64,000 nucleotides of DNA from Gnetum montanum (taxonomy: Eukaryota; Streptophyta; Gnetopsida; Gnetales; Gnetaceae). The notes below the pieces were generated by a model. That model searched no databases and was not told the DNA's origin. It worked only from the letters and a program-made list of their open reading frames with translations. Location: assembly GCA_015680685.1 (NCBI GenBank), contig MNCI01004632.1, positions 332,435-396,434 on the forward strand, read 5' to 3'. Numbering within the stretch: the first letter of the stretch is position 1; every line of letters starts with the position of its first letter. The position numbers were made by a program, and so were the translations under genes. Positions 46,371 through 58,300 of this stretch are shown here, piece by piece.

Positions 46371-47240
46371 ACATGTTGGCCTCTTGACCAAAATAACAAA
46401 CATCAAAATGAGATGAATGTGAAGAATCATCTACCTCTTCCCCCTTGGGAAAATAGTCAGGTGACTCATCAAAAGTGTCAAGAAGAATGTCGTTGTGTTT
46501 AAATGGAACATGTTCGCTAGAAACATAATCAAAATATTGTTTTGATACTTTATATTTCTAAAGAAAATTCACCTTTTATGGATGTTGATTCTTTTGGGGA
46601 CATTGATTTGTGAAATGTGGCCCATTATACACACAAAGCATTTTACATGTTTCCTTGGTAATTTTTTAGAATATTGTTTAAACATTCCTATAAATATTTT
46701 AGAGGGGCACGAAGTATACCTTCTTTTCCATTGCTTGTTTCATGGTTTATAGGATTTTCTAGGTTTAGTAGACCTATTTTTACAAGAACAAGAAGCCCAA
46801 TCTTTTTTTGATTTTTTATATTTTTCTTTTGGAAAAATTTCTAAACATAAAATTTTACCTAATTTTTAACTTAAGTCTCTAACTAAGTTTTGGGCTTCTT
46901 GGTGGTAGCAAAGTTCTTTATTTACGTCTGTAATGAATTATCGTATAACACCAAAACTCATTTTGCCTAAATTCAAATTTTTCCTTTTTAATTCTACATG
47001 ATACTTATTGTAGAAAGGTTGTGGTAAACATCTTAATAAATGTTCTTTGACACCTATTTCATATAGTTAATAATTTACCGAAGTAATATAGTTGTTTCAT
47101 TTTTTGAGAAATGTATGTAAATCTTGAATCCTGGATAATCTAGATTTAAAGAATCTATCACAATAAACATGATCAAGATTGGCTTTATTACCTATGAATT
47201 CTTTAATGATTGCATTTAAAAATACAATTGTTGCTGCAGA
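46371..47240 (-). pseudogene. Caulimovirid coat-protein region with zinc knuckle, decayed
   Basis: Minus-strand frames, with several stops, give the capsid-type pattern of plant pararetroviruses: a YEIGVKEHLLRCLP block near 47040-47070, a basic Lys-rich stretch near 46780-46870, and a degenerate zinc knuckle (KCFVCIMGHIS, 46610-46650) lacking its last Cys. An acidic Ser/Asp-rich segment follows and ends at the Helitron border. In an intact virus this protein encapsidates the genome. This copy is broken. Confidence 0.7.
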
Positions 47241-48370
47241 AGTTAATTTTCTTTTAATTACTAGAGAAATATGATTCCACCATCGTCGTAGAAGCCTCGA
47301 AAGTTATATGTGGTATTAAAGATAGCCAATTTTGGTTCCTTCTTTTCTAAATAAATTTGAACATCTAGATATCCTTGGATAGGATCTATGATATCTTGAC
47401 AACCTTTTAAATGTTTCTGATCCATATGAAACGTTGGATGTTTATCTCTAGATTTTCCAATTTGAATTCTTGAAAAATCAATGGAATCTTCTTGGTATCT
47501 TGTCGTAATTTTCTTTATTAGCAATTCTCCTTTTGTATCATAAGAAGCTTTAGATTCTTCAATAGTTGTAGAAGAATTAGATTTTGCATTTCTAATTGTA
47601 TTAGAATTGATGGCTAGTCTTTTTCTTTTCTTCTTATCTAATTCTTTTTGTTTTCTCTTGTACCTTGCTATATGAGATTTTCCTATATGTGGTGGAGATC
47701 TAGTAAAAGGAATATTATCAGTTCCTTTAAGCCAAGAAGAAGATTTTGTTCCTTTAGGAACCCAGACTTGCCTAATTTATTTTACTTCGTTTTCTATAAT
47801 TGCTAAATTAGATGTATGTTTTTGACTTTCTCCTACTAGTTGGTCTATATGTATATTAGCCCAATTTTGCAATTTAATAATATCTATTGGCTCTTTTTAT
47901 CCTTTAATAAATTTTCTTTTATCAATATATTCTTTAGTGGTTTCTATTTCTTTTATCAGTGGTTTGTATTCTAGTCTAGATTTGTCTTCCGGAAATATGA
48001 TCTTTTTTATTAGTTTTTCTACTTCTTCATCTACTTTGTTGGTGTTTATTCTAAGAAAAGCATCACACTCCTTGTAGTGATACTGATAATCTATTTTTTC
48101 TACTTATAGATGTTTGCAAGATGGATCAGATGAAGATGCTTCCTTAGAGTCAAAATCATTTTTTGAAGAACTACATTCTTCTATTTTGGCTTTCTCTTTT
48201 TGTTTAGGTAGAGTGGGAATTTTTCCTAAAATTGTTTCTATTGGTATTTTGTTACCTAATTCCTGAAATTTTTTTGCTAGATTTGTTGCTATTTTTTGTT
48301 TTTTAATAATATTTAAGTGAGATAAATTCTTAGCTTGATTATGGAGTAACATTAGGTAAAGGTGGTAAGA
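47241..48370 (-). pseudogene. Caulimovirid polyprotein segment between movement and coat proteins, decayed
   Basis: Lys/Glu-rich frames lie on the minus strand (47261-47524 and 48104-48352). The first ends in a FRGFYDDGGIIFL segment. The regions between are full of stops. Position and composition fit the linker of a petuvirus/florendovirus-like ORF 1, but no catalytic motif is present. Confidence 0.5.
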
Positions 48371-48950
48371 TGGAATGGGAGGCTGAATAGACTTGGAAGG
48401 GATCCTGATTTGTAAACCTTGGAGATTTTAACTAGACTTGGTACCTCCTTTTTAAATGGGTTTGAGAAGGTTTTAAGTATTCATAATATTTTTCCTGAAA
48501 TTTTGTTAAGTTAGGACATTGGGTGTGAATTGGGAGTTCTTCTGTATTTATACTCACCCCATATTCAATGTTTGTAGAACCAACTTGTAAAGCTTGTCCT
48601 CCTAAGGGAAATAAAGTTCTAATACTAGTTGAATCAAATGACTTAAAACATAATCTTGTCCTAATACTTGTGTAAATACTTTTTCTTTCATATCTATCGG
48701 AATGTAAGCTATAAGCATTAAGCTTTTATATAAGTTTGGATCATGGAGGGATAAGGTGAAATTCAGAATAGTGACAACAAGAGCATCAGTTGCTAATTTA
48801 CCTTTAGCTTGTGTAATTATAGCATCTTTGAAGTTTTTAAACCTCTTGTCTATGAGGAAAATCTAGTAGGGATTCTGCAGCCTATAGTTAAAGTGAGGAT
48901 GTATGTGGATTGAAAGTTCAGCTATGTGGACATATTTGTAACCCTTTTGA
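48371..48950 (-). pseudogene. Probable caulimovirid movement-protein region, decayed
   Basis: A minus-strand frame at about 48560-48880 reads through FKDAIITQAKGKLATDALVV and LHDPNLYKSLMLIAYIP, a layout like the core of the 30K-type movement protein of plant pararetroviruses, which opens plasmodesmata for spread. It is followed by stops. The 5' end of the locus beyond 48950 is not recognisable. Assigned by pattern and by position upstream of the coat protein. Confidence 0.5.
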
Positions 48951-50789
48951 ATCCATTATGCAACTTCCCTCGACAAAAAAAATGTTAAGGCAATAGGGCA
49001 CAAGCTAGTACCCAAGATCTCAAGATCACATTTAGAAATATATAATTCCTTGTAAGTTTCTAGAAAAGAAAGACTCTTTGTATCATAAATCTCAAAGCAC
49101 TTCTAAATAGGTAATGGAGTGGAGCCATTCGAATTTTGACAAAATAATGCTAAACACTGAATATAGGAGTTAGAGGAAGAGGAACCTGAAAGAGTATGGG
49201 TAGATTTAATGAACCTGTTATAGTAGATTTAATGAATGCTCATGTATATAGGTGAGAAAAATGGTGTGAAGATTGAATGGGCTTGGAAGTGGTACCTATT
49301 ACAGTAGGAATTATCATAATAAGAGAATCCAACACAACCTAGCACAGAATTGAGTCAGGAAATCTCGAGGCCACCTAATGGTTTAGGAAAACTAAAATTT
49401 CACATAATCTCCCTCAGATCAAAAGGGGGCTTACACATTGTGGAAAAAATCTAACTATATGAGCCAAACATTTTTTCCAAAGGTAGAAAATCACATGAAT
49501 AAGAGCAAACACATGTGTGGAATAGCTAGTTAAAAACAAGCAAAGAAACACGTATAACGTAGAGTGGGATAGAATAGAGCACTAAATAGCATGAGAAAGA
49601 CAAACAAGCATATATGTGACTATTAATAGGAAAAACATATAGAATAAGATAGATATAGAAAAAGCTAAACTTGAAAGGAAAATGTTAGAGACAGATCTAA
49701 AGAAGATCTAGAGGAAACGTAGGAACAAAAAAGCTGAAAAAGGTAGACCCAAATTACATAGCAAGTAATAGAAGGAACATGCTAAGAGATGTTTTGAAAT
49801 ATGTACCAAGGATTAGAGGTGTCTAATGAGGAGTTGTGTTACATTGTTTATTCTCCAATGCGTGCACATGATGTAGATCTATATGGAATAATAACATATC
49901 TAGCAATTGATGAAGTAGCGGGAGAGATATAAATCAATGCATTGATCTAATTCCAAACAATTTCTCCATGTGTTAGGAGAACAACAAGAAGGTAATACAA
50001 TGTGTTAGCAGAGAAAAAAGAAAAGAGAAAAATAGAGCAGTTACTCTATGAAAGGTAATGTTTTTGGAAAGATATTTCCAAATCGTCAATCACAAAGAAT
50101 ATTAACCGCATTAAGTAGTCTTAATGACTACAGATGCTAAGAAAATCTCTAAAAGCTCATTGAAGTAAAATGTTGATCAAGAATTTCTAAAAAGTCAACC
50201 CCTTTTCTTTTAGGGATATCCTCCTATTTATAGGCCAAAAATACCTTGTAGATCATGTAGAAACAATGCAGTGGGACTCATAGAATCTTCTGAAAGGTTC
50301 TAGAAGCTTATGGATAGGAGAGTTGACATATAGATCTAAAATCTAACATCATATATTAAATTCAAGATTGATGCTAGATGTCAAAGAGTCAACATGCTAA
50401 AAAATTGAACTTAACATTAGATGTCAAAAGTAGATCAAACACTAGATGTTAAAAGTTGAAAAAAGAATCGATATTGGAGTTGATGTTGAACGTCGAAACT
50501 AGAAGAAGAGTGTAAAAAACATTTTTGATGATGTGAAACATTATTTCTAGTAAGATGAAGATAGAAATCTAGAAGCTATGTTGAAGATGATGCAAGACAT
50601 TGAATCCAAATTGCTAAAGATGGCCTTAGGAGCTAAAAATCCATAGAATGTATGCAAGTCTCTAAATTATGCAAAAAAGTCAAAGTGGATACAACATTAC
50701 CCCCTCTTAATGGATATCACTGAAAAGCTAAAGGAGCTAAAAGAGGATTAAACAAAGCAAGATCATAAGGAACAAAATCTAGGACATCG
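48951..50789. other. Repeat-like non-coding DNA
   Basis: No coding domain was found. The stretch at 49230-49340 resembles 34440-34570, and 50330-50480 resembles part of the ABCE intron (6955-7150). A run ACCCCCTCTTAATG near 50700 might be a reversed polypurine tract next to an ACAACA end, but no second LTR was seen. Confidence 0.35.
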
Positions 50790-51620
50790 TTGATCTACCT
50801 ATGATGAAGTGCTACACCATAGAAGTGGGGCATGGCTAGATCTTTAGAAATACACATAAAAAATGTAGATAAAACACTCCATAAATCACTTAATTATTTC
50901 AATCCAATCCTCACTAGAGTGAGCAAAGACATTTATTTGGCCTCATCAATGCAAAGCATAAAAAAAGAAATGAATAAAGAAAGAAAGGAAGATTGCAAAA
51001 AGTGAAAAAGAGAGAATAATAAAAACTAGAAGAAGAATGTTAGGGACATCTTCAATACACCAATAGTGGGATGTTGTGTAACAGAAGTGGGACATGGTTA
51101 GATCCCTAAGATTGATCTCTTTTTTACCTCACTCATATGTAAATTTCACATTTCCTACATCACTCTAAACTCAACGCTCCCTCACTACATTGAGGAAGAG
51201 ACATGTTCGGTCCCACTAATGTTGAATATAGAGAGAAATGGAAATGAGGAGAGGAGATGAGAGAAAAAAGAGAGAAATAGAGTACAAAATAGTTGAAGAT
51301 AGTATGCAAAAGTAGAAATAAAAAAAACAAGCGTAGAAAAGATGATATTGTCCATACACCTATCATGAGAATGATGTTGTGTCCCAAAAGTGCAGCATTA
51401 CTAAATCCTACACATTATATGGCTAAAAAGGATGCTACACACACACACACACATAGTGAATACAAGCCCTCATCCTACTCAAAAATACGCTTAATCACAC
51501 CCTCACATGAAGCAATGAGATATTCAGTTACTCAAAAACCTCACTAGATGGGCTCATCACATAGAGTAGAATAGGATAGATAGCATAGGGAAGTATGAAA
51601 AGAATAGCTACAACAATAGT
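50790..51620. repeat. Degenerate tandem array of about 275-base units
   Basis: Three diverged copies begin near 50790, 51056 and 51351. Each has a CACC..TAGTGGGATG-like start, a GAAGTGGGACATGG-like segment, a CTCACTA..GAG block and a purine-rich GAAAGAAAGGAAG-like end. A (CA)n run is at about 51437-51454. No coding potential. Confidence 0.5.
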
Positions 51621-53589
51621 AGAACATGAGATAGAGAGGTGGAGTATGCAAAAGAGTGCAAGAAAAACAAGGTTTACAGCAAAGTTGTTATCCTGATGTA
51701 GTATGTATCCTGTTATAGTAAATAGTAAATTATTGTTTAGAGAACACTCCAACATATTTCAGCAAGTACAAATTAGCCAATTAACCATAGGCACATTCTA
51801 CCTTTGGAGCGTTAACTAGAATACACTATGTACATACTTAAAAAAATAGAAGAGAAGATGAATACTATCTACAATCTTGTATGAAATTAAGAGAATCATA
51901 GCACATTCTAATAGAACAATCCTAATTAACAAAGCTAGTAGTAGTTTAAATGTAATGTTCAACCTCATAAGTAGTATTAACTACCAATGAACAAGCCATG
52001 GGATCTAGCACATGTGCCAAACAAGAAGTTTTCTCAACCAAATCCTTATAGCCCTAACTTATCATATCAAAATCCATCATGTTATAATTACCATTGAAAT
52101 TTTTCTTTAATTTATTATTATAATTATAATCAATGACAATGAAATAAAAGGTAATATCTTCCATAAGAAGTCCATTTTGCAATATCCAAATCTTAGGAAC
52201 CATAACCATTTGCATTTACAACAAGTAATAACATCATATAAAAAACATTATGTATTCACAACAAATTAAAATTCCAAAATCAAATTCAACAAAAAGCATT
52301 TTTGGTTGAGAGTAAAATCAAAGTAGATATTTATGATTGAAATCAATGCATAAAAATTTTGTTGCAAATCTGTTCATATCTTTAGTTTGCATTTACAACA
52401 AGATGAGTTTAGAAAGGAAGCACAACTTTGAGGTAATTTTATTTGTTAAAGAAGCACACATGGATTTGACTAATGATCTCCTTAGAGGAAAGCTTGAAGT
52501 CAAGCATATCCTAATATTTAGCACAAATTACCTACAACTAATTGAAGAACCAAAGGTCCATGAGTAGATTTCAATAGTCTAAATGGAAAAATATGCAACT
52601 TCAAGTCTTGCAACTTCACATCTGATTTCTAACATGCACATGCTAAAACCATGAAGTCATACAACAATGACATGGTTGATATCTTTGATGATGGTATGTC
52701 TTTGCATGTTCCCATTAAAGAACAAGTCATTAGATATGTATTCTAAGATAAAAGTGTTTACTTGACATTCATAGACATGCATGTTGTAAATAAGAATTCT
52801 ATTATCCCAACCTTCATTTTAAATCAAGAATTTCAAAATAATAGGAAAATAATTTGGACCATTATTAGTATTCTTGAATAATGAATTTCTTCAATGTTCA
52901 ATGTTTATAATAATTGGATTAACTACTCAAAGAGCGTTCTCCATGTTTTCTAGCACTTTCTGAAGCTTAAAATGAAATAAGTCGGGACAATCAAACTTCA
53001 AATGTCTGAGGGCTCAACACAATCCTGTAGACTTGTTGGTTGACTACATTGCACAATGTTCTTTCAAACCTCAACTTCTACCAGTGCTCTCTTTCTCACT
53101 GCGCTTTTCTACGAAGGAGTTCTTAGAACAAAGGACTTCCTTCCAACCAAGCTTCTAGAGGCTCGATTAAAACCAGCGGATATGTAAATTCTAAAAATTG
53201 GGGGCTTGCTACACCTAATCAAGAGATAGTAACAAAAGAACACAAAGAGGATAGATTGCGGAAGAAACTCACTTGTGTAGGTTCATGAGATATAAGCCAA
53301 TCAGGATTATTACATTACAAAATAGCACACCAACAGCATACCATACTTGCATTAGGAAATCAGAACATGAATACAAACAGATCAAGAGACTGGACTCTAC
53401 CTCTCTTCCTTTCTTTCCCTTCTTCTCATCTCATCTCATGCTCTCCTCATACACTCTTTACCTATTTATAGGACTTGGAAGGTAATAGCTTCCATTACAT
53501 GCTTTATTATTGTCTTGATCTTATATTTTTTGGATAAGAGAGAATTGCCTTGGCGTGCAAGCCAGGCTATGACTTAGACCTTATCTACA
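51621..53589. other. Intergenic DNA, no recognised gene
   Basis: AT-rich. A 76-codon frame at 52337-52567 has a reasonable composition but no recognisable motif and no supporting flanking frame. The stretch 53090-53480 is somewhat GC-richer with CT/CATCTC runs and could be a leader or promoter of an unidentified repeat. Confidence 0.35.
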
Positions 53590-54200
53590 AGGAGGAGGCA
53601 TACAAGCCATGCCTAAATAGCCTTTAAGATTGCTCGATGGACTGAGCAAATTTTGCCACGTGCTCGACTACAATCATTACATTCTTTGATAAGCTTTGAA
53701 AGTTCGGTAAGAATACCAGCAGGAGTGGAGGACACGTCTTCAGGCTCTTGGTGAAGTGACTTAGGAACCACGCATTCATTTTCGTACCAAGTAAGCTCTT
53801 GGAACAAATTGATGCACTGGAAGGATGAACATAACTTTTCTTCCTAGGTGGGAGAATGAAGAATTGGAGAGAGATAATTTTTTGCGTTGTTGTTAGCAAA
53901 AAGAGATCTACGAATTATCAACAAATTATCTAAAACTTCGAGCTGAGAGAGATGCTGCGAAAGCATGGCTTCAGGGTGACTCCAATGTAGATTATTGACG
54001 ATGTAATCTATTTGACCTGCCATATTTATAAGAAAATCAAGAGTTGGATACTGTTTAGATACACTCATTGATGATTCCTATGGAAACATTGTCATAATTT
54101 TCCTACACCATCGGACTCGATCTTCTTTAGTATGTAGAGGCCATAACTTCCAATCTTCAACATCTTGCAATGGATTCTACAAACTGCTACTGGATTCTGG
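53590..54200 (-). pseudogene. C-terminal extension of a second endogenous caulimovirid
   Basis: Downstream of RNase H on the minus strand, frames at 53844-54068 and 53613-53807 encode a mostly helical, leucine-rich stretch with a Cys pair (ECNDCSRARG) near its end. They follow directly on the RNase H frame, so they look like the tail of the same polyprotein or a following ORF. No motif was recognised. Frame changes occur near 53840 and 54080. Confidence 0.5.
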
Positions 54201-54660
54201 CTATAACATGTTGGCATGCAACTTTAATTCTCTTGTCAAAGCATCAGGTAAACTATTCGCTACACCTGGAATTCTTTCAATGAAAAACTGGTACTGTGCT
54301 AGTAGGAATTGCCACAAGGTGAACTACTGCAATTTGGGTGAAGGTGTTATTCTTTGCTTCAAGAGAGTTGCTAGATTAGATGAATCTGTTCTCAAAATGA
54401 ATGGCTCAGTAATCAAATGAATATGAAACTTTTCTAATCCACGAATAGCAGCTAAAATTTCCTTCTCTACAAGCCAATAATTTAATTCATGTTTTTGAAA
54501 AATTCCTGAAGCATAAGCACAAACCTTTTCAGTTTCTTGAGAATGACTTGTTTGGAGTAGTACTGTTGCCCATGCATCATAACTGGCATCGATGTTGAGA
54601 ATGAAAGGACCATGAAGAATTGGATTTAATGGCAGAAAATCCTTGCATTCTGTCTTTAAC
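54201..54660 (-). pseudogene. Endogenous caulimovirid RNase H, second locus
   Basis: One frame of about 150 codons without a stop or ATG start, from about 54660 down to the stop at 54201. It has the RNase H pattern DASYDAWATVLLQ, then LNYWLVEKEILAAIRGLEKF, then FILRTDSSNL, ending PGVANSLPDALTREL. The Asp, Glu and Asp positions of the active site are visible. It differs clearly in sequence from the RNase H of locus 1 at 36722-37096, so it is a separate viral lineage or insertion. It is the only long frame kept at this locus. Confidence 0.82.
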
Positions 54661-55010
54661 TATTGCACTTGCTTAGTGGCTGTTGGTGTCCATTCTAATG
54701 GTTGCTGATGCTTACACTATCTGATTTCTTTTGTTTTATCAGAAAATTTAGCAATATGTTTGGACACATAATTGACACACTTAAGAAATCTAAGACATTG
54801 ATCTTTGTTGGTCAATTGATCTAGAAACTGTGCTATTTTCTGAAGCACATGAGGTTGCATAAATATTTTTCCATTGGTAAATGAAAGCCTAATAAAAGGC
54901 CATGAAGGACAAAAGGTTTCCTACCCACTTACTCTTGCAACCATACACATATGGCAAGGACTTCTTTTCAAGTCAATCCTAATACACTAATTCTCCCTGT
55001 TTCTTTGATG
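54661..55010 (-). pseudogene. Caulimovirid RT C-terminal part, second locus, decayed
   Basis: Minus-strand frames contain the RT connection blocks (a QPHVLQKIAQFLDQL-type stretch and an FLKCVNYVSKHI-type stretch) in shifting frames, with stops near 54780 and 54840. The palm with the YIDD box is not recognisable. The locus appears truncated near 55010, where gypsy sequence begins. Confidence 0.7.
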
Positions 55011-55029
55011 AGAAGATCCTTAATTAAAG

Positions 55030-57472
55030 GTTGCAATTAACTATGGTCAACCTTGGTGGTAAGAGGAATGGGTCTCAAGACTAGGCAAGAATAATGACAA
55101 GAACCAAGAGAGAGAGAGAAAGACGGTGATCAAGGTAGGGACCAAAGAAGAGAATGTAGTAGGCATCATTCTAGTGCTAATCCTTCTTCCTCTTCACCTT
55201 TATCATCATTCTCATTGTCTTCCTTCTCCAACTTGGATAGGAGAAGCAAAGGCCAATACCATGGAAAAAGCCACATAGATCATGATGAAGATGGACGGTG
55301 GGATAGGGACAATCGTAGATCCTGTTGGGACAACAAGAACTAGGGAAATTAACAACAACAAGTGGAAGAATGTCACAAAGAATGAAGGCACAACAAGATT
55401 CATCATAGACATCATGGCCATGATAAGGACGATAGAGATCGTTGTGACTATGATGAGCCCTTGCTTGCTATAAGAAATATGTTGAACATTTTAGAGGTCA
55501 TTAAAATTTCCACTAGGTAGTTGAAGGATAGCTACATCAAATAGCTAGATATGAAAAATATCTTGAAGCTTGAGGGGAGATATAATTTAGATCCACAAAA
55601 TCATTTACAAGTCTTCCATGATGCCTGTGCCTTGAAAAATGTGAAGAATGAATGGAAAAAGCTAAAACTATTCCCAAGAACACTCATAAAGAAAGTAGAA
55701 AGGTGGCATCGGTCCTAGGAACTAGAATATATTTGGCAATGGAGTACAATGCTGGAGTTGTTCAATGAAAAATACCAAACGTATTCGAGAGTGTTCAATC
55801 TAAGGAGGAAAATCCAAGGTTGGAAACAAGGCATTCATGAGTCCTTGGATGCAACCATGGGCAAGTACTATTCTTTGTTGCATTAATGCCCAAGCCACAG
55901 ATACTCCTAATGGGATCAATTGCATCATATAATAGATGGACTCATAACTAAAACAAGGAGAATCCTTGGGGTCTATGCCCAAGGAAGATTTTCTGAGCTA
56001 AGGGCCCATTAGATTCAAAGGCTCATTGAGCAAGTGGCCAAAGAGGAAGAAGAGTTGAAAAAAATGAAAAGTGCAGAAGAATACAGTAAAAACCTCTCCA
56101 TCTACAAGAGGGAGGCCTGTTTCTATGAGAATGAGAAGGAGGCACCACTTGACGAAGTGGTGTAGAGGAAAACCTTGTCGATCCAAAAATCTATTATTAA
56201 AATATAAGCTAAGGTTGATAAGATGTGGGACTCCTTGGATGAGAAGTTCCAAATTACTTTGGAGATTGTAGAGGAATGTAGAGATCAAAGAGGTAGTAGC
56301 CATGGGTGAAGAAAGAAGGAAGAGGTTGAACGAGAATATCATAAAGATAAGGGAAAAGATACAACAGTAGAGGAGGTTGCAAATTCTGAATTTGATGATG
56401 ATGGGTGTATTCTTTAAATCCTAGATCGACAAAAAGGAAAGCACCCAGGAGGTTGCCTTATCCACAAGACAACTATTGGCAACAATTCCTCTAACAAGTT
56501 TACTATTTGAGTAGAGCATTGCCTCAACCTTAAGAATAGTACCAACACTGGCAACATTCATAGTTGTGGGGAATGCCACCTCCAAGAAAGAAGTACCCTT
56601 ATTACCAACCTAATCCTTATGGGCACTACATTCAACAGCTGATCTCTCCATGTGACTCTTCCAATCATGCTTCCTTTCCACACCACTACTACCCTCCAAA
56701 GTATTGTAAAGCTCCTTCTCAAAAGGAGGGAGTCCATATTCCCTTTCTATCCTCCTCAACAGCTATCCACTCCTACACCACCATCATCAACTCCTCTACC
56801 ACCTGCTCCATCCATGCAAGGTAAATACCTATTGAGCCATAGCAAAGAAACACTATGAAGGTAGTAAAATTGTAGCTAGCTCCTCAGCCAAGTGGTCCTA
56901 AATACAAGCCTCGTAAGAGGCCATTCTTTAGAACCAACAAATCCACCAAGCCCTCACAAACACGTATGGTTGTTAAACATACTACTTCAACCTCTAAAAG
57001 TCCCATCAAGTAGCCTTCAAAGCAAAGTTCTACCCAATTGCACACTGTCATGTTGACCCATGCAGTCACAGATTGGATCAAGGTTGGTTATCTTTCTAAG
57101 AAGAGATTTGATCTTGAGAGTCCTCTTATCTAGTTACAGATTACCAGGAATGAACCATGTAAGGATTTTTTGGATTCAAGTTCTAAAATTAACTTGATTT
57201 CACAAGAGATGTACAAGGCCTAGAACTTGCCTTTCTTAAAAAAGAGTAACATCATATTCGAGCTGACAGACCAATCTATCACTATTCCTTTGGAATTGGT
57301 GGAAGACATTGTGACCACCATTTGTGGATGGTCCTATGCTACTGATTTATTGGTGATACATTTGGAGAATTACAAAGGGGACTTCTGTATCATCATGGAA
57401 AGAGCATGGCTAAGCACTACAAATGTCAAGATAGGGATTCAAGACCTTTCCTTAGAGATTTTCAAGAAAAAT
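55030..57472 (+). pseudogene. gag: Gypsy gag and protease fragment, decayed
   Basis: This is a truncated relative of the element at 12599-25131. A low-complexity Arg/Asp/Ser stretch (55080-55330) comes first. The Gag domain follows at about 55540-56010 (FPRTLIKK, then LELFNEKYQ, then RRKIQGWKQ), and then a long charged segment. A protease-type domain ends the fragment (57140-57475; KDFLDSSSKINLIS in place of the usual active site, then LELVEDIVTTICGWSY and MERAWLSTTNVKIG). Every part has stops or frame changes. The fragment ends exactly where the LTR at 57473 begins, so the next element was inserted into or next to it. No LTR of its own is visible. Confidence 0.78.
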
Positions 57473-58300
57473 TGATGAGCGGCAAGGTACCCCTATGCCC
57501 AACCATACGAAAATAAGCGTTCATGCACAGTCTGGTCAAACTCCGAGGATTAAGTGCTTATGCACCTACACAGAACAAGGATGAGTTATGTAGTCATTAT
57601 CTTCCCAAGCTTACTTGTAAGACAGAATTGTATAGTTAAGTAAACTCGGGGTATATGACTTTTTATGTCTTTTATATTTTCTATCTTAGTCTCCTAAGTG
57701 TGTGAAATGAAAAGATTTAATTAACTAATGGGTTTCTATAACTCTAATGTTGATCGAGTCTTATCACTAGCATCTATTCCCACTCTCCGGATACATCCTG
57801 AACTAGTGTAACACTACTGGGATTACCAAATGCTAGTCGTTACTGGGTTATCAAGTGTTCCACATATGCTCGAAGTGGTCGTGCTAAGTGTGCTAATTCA
57901 AGGAAATAACATTGATTAACTAATGAGGGCATCAAATAATAACAAATAACATTAAATGTAATAGTTAAGATATTTTGAATGTTGCAAGGTTTATCACAAA
58001 GTTCGTCTTTATTTCTAGACACAAGGTGTGCTTAGGTACATGATGCTCAAATAAAAATTCGTTCACTCTATGGCTCCTACTGTGGGCACTCAAAAATAAT
58101 TCTAACCTTCGAAGAGAAAAACTGCAAGAGTTCGGTTAAAGGAATAAAAAATTACTATGCAAAACCAAGCACCCCTGTCCCTTATTTATAGACAACAAGA
58201 CATGTTTTGAAATTACATGTTTGAGGTCGCTTGGCCGATCCATTATTGTATATTTGATATCAAGGGTCCGATATTGGAGGGCTTATTTGGTAACTCATCA
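57473..58300 (-). repeat. 3' LTR of the minus-strand gypsy element
   Basis: The LTR is 828 bases with TGATGAG...CTCATCA ends. TACCCCCAC directly follows at 58301-58309, the reversed polypurine tract. The reversed TATTTATAGAC TATA region lies near 58187. It lacks the dense TTGACG cluster of the other LTRs. Confidence 0.85.

Noticed and set aside
50641-50710. Possible minus-strand Copia LTR start with polypurine tract
   Set aside because: A TGTTG start after a purine run is visible on the minus strand, but no second LTR, primer site or coding domain was found nearby.
52337-52567. 76-codon plus-strand frame
   Set aside because: No recognisable motif and no splice partners; it is of a length expected by chance in this amount of AT-rich DNA.
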